From: Sinohyriopsis cumingii
Taxonomy: Eukaryota > Mollusca > Bivalvia > Unionida > Unionidae
Assembly: GCA_028554795.2 (NCBI GenBank)
Contig: CM068827.1
Span: 78,205,677 to 78,269,676, forward strand
Length of the DNA stretch: 64,000 bases
Direction: 5' to 3'
Part shown: in pieces, positions 58,984 through 64,000 of the stretch
Position numbering within the stretch: position 1 is the stretch's first letter
Layout of the letters: each line of letters starts with the position of its first letter
The notes under the pieces: generated by a model
The model's database searches: none
What the model was told of the DNA's origin: nothing
What the model saw: only the letters and a program-made list of their open reading frames with translations
Translations under genes and position numbers: made by a program

Positions 58984-61619
58984 ACAGGCATAATGTAATA
59001 ATCGGGAAAACTCTACAAATTATCAGAAGATATTATGAAATCGGGAGGTAGGCATAGAATAACCCCAAAAATCTGGAGTTTTTTCCTCCCAGCATGAGAG
59101 TTGATAGGCATGATAGAAGATCAGAGAGGTCTTTGTTTTTTCTGATATTTCTCTTCCATAATGATGCAGGGTATCAGTGACTGTGGAATGGTAACCTTTA
59201 ATTGTGATTGGTGCTAACTGTTTTTCATCAAAAATCCATATTAGGAAGTTAGCTATTTGAGGTACTGATGCCTGCATTGGTATAATGTGTTCTTGGGCAC
59301 TCCAATGTGTGAAGATATTCCTTTTGCCTTTATATGCTTGTAAAGAGATGGGCCATCTTACTTGACTGATTTATCCACCACTGGTTGTGAGAACTGTAAA
59401 ATGTTTGTTCCTGAGTGTTTGTGTAATATGATGCAGACATGCAGATTCATCAACTCTGGGTTGGGATGAAACAACTGCCATTGTGGTTCCTTGAGCAGAT
59501 GAGTGACTCTCTTGATTTTCATGGAGATTAACTGATGCACCTTTGGAATCAGTGGTATTGGAGGGTAAGTATATGCATCCAGGCAAAAAATGTACTGACT
59601 GCTCTGAGGCCTTTGGATCTGGGACTGGTGGGACAAAGATTGGGAGTTTGGTATTCCACATTGTCACAGATAGGTCCACCATGGATCACATCAGGCACAT
59701 ATCTGAGTGAAAACCAAAGGATAAAGAGACCATTCTGTTTGCATTACCTGATTCTCCCAGGACAACAATTGCACTAACACATTCAGTTGGCCTGGAATAT
59801 TACAAACTTGGATGAAGATTTGACATTGAAGATGTCACTTAAGCAAATTCCAAGCAAGGATGCAAAGGGCTGGAGGCTTGGTTCAACTTGCCATTTGAGA
59901 TAAATCACCACAGTGGAGTTGTCAGACAGTGTGATAACTCCTCTCTCATTTACATCCTCCTGCCACCAATGAAAAGCTTTCAAAATGGCTTTCATCTCAA
60001 GAATGTCAATATAAAAATGATGATCCTGTGTGTGGGGCCACACCTCACAATCTTCCTGAACTGATTGAAGGAGGTGTGCCCTACTAGCCTTCTGTGCTTG
60101 CATCAGTACAGATTGTGATTTCCAGAGATTGTACTACAGAGGAACACATAACACGAGCCAAGTGAGGTTGTCCATCTTCTGAGATGGCACTATATAAAAT
60201 GTGCAGATTGTGAGAACTTGGTCTAATGGGCAAAGTCACAGCCTCCATTCAACAACAGAATCAGTTGTAATGACCTAGGACTTCCACTACTGCACTAAGC
60301 AAACCCAGTAGGTGAAGGAAATCTTAGGTGGGTAGATAGTCCCATATAAGCAAGGAACCACTACAATTGTACTGAATTTCAATACTCATTCCTGAGGGAA
60401 ACATATTCTGTCCTTAACTAATTGTTGAATTCCATACTTAGATGAACAAATTGTTGATATGGTACAAGGCTGGACTTGCCCTTGTTTACAAGGAAACCAA
60501 GATTGAGAAGGACAGTAACAAGGAATATTATATCTTGCTCCTAAATATAGCTCACCTGATGATTTTGTTGAATGTAGCCCAGGTGCTGCCACCATGCAGG
60601 TTGACTAGACACGGTGGCTGATACTGTACAATTGACTGTGATCATAACCCATAATGATCAGAGGCATATGGGAGATTTCTGTCACGTCAAAGGTTGCCAT
60701 CTTGGTTGACATGATGTTCTATAATTCTGATATGCAAGATGATAACTGAGACTTGTTTGTTCTCCATCTCACTATTCGTTATGACAATTACTGGTAAAAT
60801 GGCACATGTGGCTGCCCATGCAGGAATAGCATTGGAGCATTGCTATTAATATTTACAAAGTGGATGGTAAAATATCAATTCTAATAAAAGTTACCAGTAG
60901 TACAGACCAGCTATCTATACAAGTAAAATCACATAAAGATTGCTTTTAGAAACTATGAAGTGGATGCTAAATTGTGCATAGAAAACTTACCTGCACATAT
61001 CTGAACACAGACAAAAACTACACAGTAACATAATTGAATTTTCTAAAGTAGACAACATACTTGCACATCAAAATGCACTGAGGCATCATTATTGATACTA
61101 ATACAATGTGGATGCTATAATATTAATTGTAAGATAATGTGTTATGTATATCTATATTATGCATATTATCATCCATAACTGTAGCTTGTATGGGTTATTT
61201 AGTTAATAATATTTTAAATACTAATTTCCCTATTCATCATAAGTTTGTACTCTTAGATGAGTCAATTATCAAATGCATAGATTAATTCATAAGTTCCAAG
61301 GTTGAATCCAGACAAACATCACATGCTGTGAATGGAGGTCACAACAATTTTTTAAAGGATAGACTGACCTAATTCTTGGTTAGTTAGTGTAACTCTCTGT
61401 TTACCAGTTCAATTTGCAATGAATATGAGTCAATGAACTATCCTCATGTTTTAGCATTTACGACTTAGCATTTTATTTAAGAGAATTTTTGCATGGAATT
61501 AAGCATTTTTAGTAGTATTACCAGTCTTGGAATTGTTAAATAGAGAGGAAATCATTATTTGTTAATCATTTGTTGGAATTACAGTGCTCAAAATTTAAAG
61601 ATTAATTGAAATTTTAGCT

Positions 61620-61755
61620 GTAAGGAATTATTGTGAATTCATTCAAAAATATTTGGATATAAAAAACCTGTCAATGGATTACTGTGAATTCATTTAAAGA
61701 CATTTGGATATATAAATGCTGTCAAGGGATAACAGTGAATTCAATTACATATATT
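61620..61755. repeat. ~53-bp tandem repeat, 2.5 copies
   Basis: GTGAATTCATT(C/T)AAA and ACATTTGGATATATAAA then TGTCAA(T/G)GGAT recur at about 61631, 61685 and 61734. Confidence 0.7.
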
Positions 61756-61794
61756 TTGAGATTTATATCATAGTGATTCTTCTGTACTGTTGAT

Positions 61795-62046
61795 GGGGCC
61801 CCGAGTGGCCGAGTGGTCTAAAGCGCTCTTCGTTACGGATCACTGCCATCTCACCTCTGTCTGCGGCGGTTCGAGTCTAAGATTCAGCCAATATGGGCAT
61901 GTGAGAAAGCTTGCCAGTAGCTTCTCGTGGGTCGGTGGTTCTTTCCGGGGTTTTCCGGGTTCTTCCTCCACCATTAATACTGGCCGCCATGTATAGCCTA
62001 TCGTGCTGAAAAATGGCGTTAAACCCCACAACAACAACAACAACAA
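61795..62046 (+). mobile_element. SINE-2, copy 6 (reference copy)
   Basis: The only plus-strand copy: head GGGCCCCGAGTGGCCGAGTG and GTCTAAAGCGCTC, B-box GGTTCGAGTC, body through GTGAGAAAGCTTGCCAGTAG, CGTGGGTCGGTGGTTC, CCTCCACCATTAATACTGGC to GGCGTTAAACCCCACAACAA and an (ACA)n tail. A-box wording matches tRNA-Leu better than tRNA-Ser (inference). A 13-base target-site duplication CTGTACTGTTGAT lies at 61782-61794 and 62047-62059. Confidence 0.94.
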
Positions 62047-62624
62047 CTGTACTGTTGATACATCAGTACATTACTGACCATCATTTCAGATACCTTTGGA
62101 ACCCATTTAGATTACTCAAAACTTTTGGAATAGATAAAACTATTTCTGACTTTAGGATTTCATTCATCATACTTTATGTTATATTTTTAATTCTTTCATT
62201 TTAAAATCAGGACAGTGTCATGTATATAACTAAGAAGTAGATGCTAAGACTAGATTAATAAAGAAAATCTACCTGTATGTACCTAACTGTAGTAGACATT
62301 ACACAGCAATATTCTATATCAATCACAAGACCTGCACCTATTTAAAAATAGCTGTAGCAATGTGAGGGGAGGCAATCATGACCACTGCAGGTATGTGCCA
62401 AGGTATGTGCCAAGAGCATCTAAGTGTGTGAGGATGGCAAAGTGATGATACTGAAAAGCCAGAAACTTTGTTATCGAATAATGAAAGAACAGAAAAGTAG
62501 GAAATTTATATACAGAGTATACTTCTCTTTGAAGAAAACACTCATCCAATTTGCTTTAAGGTAGAAAACTTCATACACAGTATGTGGATTGAGAGGCTTC
62601 TCTGTCTGAATGATTAAGTAAGGC

Positions 62625-64000
62625 CCAAGATGCATCATTATGACATCACCAAGAAGCTGTCCGGCAAGTACAGCAAAACAGGGAGACCTGTAAAGGACAA
62701 GCAGGGAAAGACCACAGCAAGTACAGAACACCAAATGAATAGCTCGGCAGAACATTTTGAAGAACTGTTGAACAGGCCAGCACCACTAAATTCCCCAGAA
62801 ATCCACCCAGCCAACAAAGATCTCCCCATAAGCTTTGAAAATCCCACCAGAGACGAGATAAGGAAAGCCATCACCCAGTGAAAGAATGGCAATGCAGCTG
62901 GAACTGATGACATCCCAGCAGAAGCCCTCAGAGCAGACCTAGAGGCTTCAGTGAAAATGCTATACCCCCTCTTTGAGAAGATCTGGGAGTAAGAACAAAT
63001 ACTAACTGACCGGAAGGAGGGATACCTCATTAAGATCCCAAAGAAAGGTGACCTCAGCAATAGCTCCAACTACAGACGAATCACACTCTTTTCATTACCA
63101 GGGAAAGTTTTCATTACCAGGGAAAGTCTTCAACTGGGTCCTCTTGGAGAGGATAAAAGAGGACATTGACCCCCAATTACAAGATGAGCAAGCAGGCTTC
63201 TGGCTGAACAGATCATGTACAGACCAAATAGCTACTCTTTACATCATAATGGAGGAATCATTGGAGTGGAATTCTTCACTCTACATCAACTTTGTCGATT
63301 ATGAGAAGGCATTCGACAGCGTGGACTGAGAGACAATCTGGAAACTTCTTCGCCACTACAACATCCCAATCAAGCTGGTGAACCTGATCAAGAACAATTA
63401 TAATGGAATGTCCTGCAGAGATTCATTCATGCAGGACAGCACACAGACAGCTTCCTAGTGTGGACTGGCATGAGGCAAGGCTGCTTGCTGTTGCCACTTC
63501 TCTTCCTTCTCGCCATCGACTGGATTATGAAGATGTCCACCAATGGGTGGAGAAATGGGATCCTGCGGACATTGTGGAGTCAACTTGAGGACCTGGACTT
63601 TGCTGATGACCTAGCTCTCTTGACACATAGTCAGTAGCAAATGCAGTACAAGACTGACATACTGGCAGCCACATAAGCACAGGTTGGCTTCAACATCCAC
63701 AAAGACAAAACGAAGATCCTTAAGATCAATTATGTCAGCAACAATCCAGTCACACTGCATGGAAGCATCCTGGAGGAGATGTAGCCCTTCAAATACCTGG
63801 GCAGCATTATCAACCAGCAGGGTGGCACAGATGCAGTTGTCAAGGCAAGGATCGGACAGGCAAGAGCAGCTTTCATAGAGCTCAAGAACATCTGGAGCTC
63901 CAAAGAAATTTCCTTGACTACCAAGATCAGACTGTTCAACTCAAATGTCAAGTCAGTTCTACTGTATGGAGCAGAGACCTGGAGAACCACCAAGTCGACT
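62625..64000 (+). mobile_element. RTE-like LINE reverse transcriptase (decayed, runs off the edge)
   Basis: Plus-strand motifs in order: H-F-E-E-L-L-N-R-P, PTRDEIRKAI, N-G-N-A-A-G-T-D-D-I-P-A-E, KEGYLIKIPKKGDLSN, SLPGKVFNWVLLERIK, QDEQAGFWLNRSCTDQIATL, SSLYINFVDYEKAFDSVD, M-R-Q-G-C-L-L, DLDFADDLALL (catalytic F-A-D-D), and KYLGSIINQQGGTDAVVKAR, then R-L-F-N-S-N-V-K-S-V-L-L-Y-G-A-E-T-W. In-frame stops at 62879, 62990 and 63328 and frameshifts show it is dead; a 20-bp unit TTTTCATTACCAGGGAAAG is duplicated near 63090-63127. The endonuclease part is missing at the left. Confidence 0.88.

Larger units (their letters stand above)
56640..60620 (-). mobile_element. DIRS-like retroelement, copy 2 (decayed, interrupted)
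   Basis: Minus-strand order from the right: L-G-L-L-S-A-V-V-E-V-L and EITICTDAST (about 60090-60310, start of RNase H); HHFYIDILEMKAILKAFHWW and VITLSDNSTVVIYLKWQ (59880-60040); DLSVTMWNTKLPIFVPPVPD (59620-59680); ASVPQIANFLIWIFDEKQLA, PITIKGYHSTVTDTLHH (59150-59275, recombinase core-binding region); and D-P-V-Q-A-L-R-W-Y-L-R (about 57340-57380, recombinase). SINE-2 copy 5 and a dispersed repeat separate the two recombinase pieces. The 3' end (AGGAATTGACACCAAATCCC near 56720) matches the end of copy 1 near 43567. No intact reading frame remains. Confidence 0.75.
55602..64000. other. Upstream region: DIRS, SINEs, LINE; no SRCR exon found
   Basis: If the SRCR gene continues upstream it has no recognisable exon here. 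The region holds DIRS copy 2, SINE-2 copies 5 and 6, a dispersed repeat and an RTE-like LINE. Stretches 55610-56630, 58020-58710, 60770-61610 and 62065-62620 contain nothing I can name. A signal-peptide exon could be hidden here because such exons are short. Confidence 0.55.

Noticed and set aside
61795-61880. tRNA-Leu gene
   Set aside because: It is the head of SINE-2, flanked by a 13-base target-site duplication with an (ACA)n tail.

Overview
The window is eukaryotic genomic DNA: AT-rich, almost all intron and repeat, with short coding blocks joined by GT-AG introns. The mix of tRNA-derived SINEs, DIRS-type retroelements, several LINE clades, ~140-150 bp tandem repeats built on TGACCTTGA-like or AAGATGGCC-like motifs, and a long multi-SRCR gene suggests an invertebrate, most likely a mollusc. 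That identification is inference from composition and repeat style; no species-diagnostic gene is present.

One host gene dominates. It lies on the minus strand, runs from at least 55601 down to base 1, and continues off the left edge. I reconstruct 13 coding exons encoding nine complete scavenger receptor cysteine-rich (SRCR) domains (A to I, in transcription order) and the start of a tenth (J). Every junction between domains is phase 1 with GT-AG borders, and the exons join into one open frame of about 997 codons. Domains A, C and H are each split by an internal intron; B, D, E, F, G and I are single exons. Domains B, E and H, every third one, share a vicinal CysCys and a longer linker. C/F/I and A/D/G/J also resemble one another, so the gene looks like a repeated three-domain cassette. 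No signal peptide, transmembrane segment, start or stop codon of this gene is identified in the window.

The introns hold mobile DNA. The intron inside domain A carries an antisense DNA transposon with 56-bp inverted termini (51061-53344) and an intact 562-codon ORF, followed by a decayed LINE and a SINE with a clean target-site duplication. Intron B-C carries a decayed DIRS-like element and a ~140-bp tandem repeat. The intron inside domain H holds two adjacent minisatellites (29-bp and 36-bp units, about 3.2 kb together). Intron H-I has a piggyBac-like N-terminal fragment, a CR1/L2-like LINE, two SINEs and a block of palindromic repeats with a perfect hairpin. Intron G-H has SINE fragments and a hAT-type dimerisation fragment.

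Right of 55601 is a second DIRS-like element (RNase H and tyrosine recombinase remnants), two copies of a tRNA-Leu-like SINE with perfect target-site duplications, and an RTE-like LINE running off the right edge. No CRISPR array, rRNA or functional tRNA gene was seen; the tRNA-like segments are SINE heads. Domain calls come from reading motifs by eye, and boundaries of decayed repeats are approximate.
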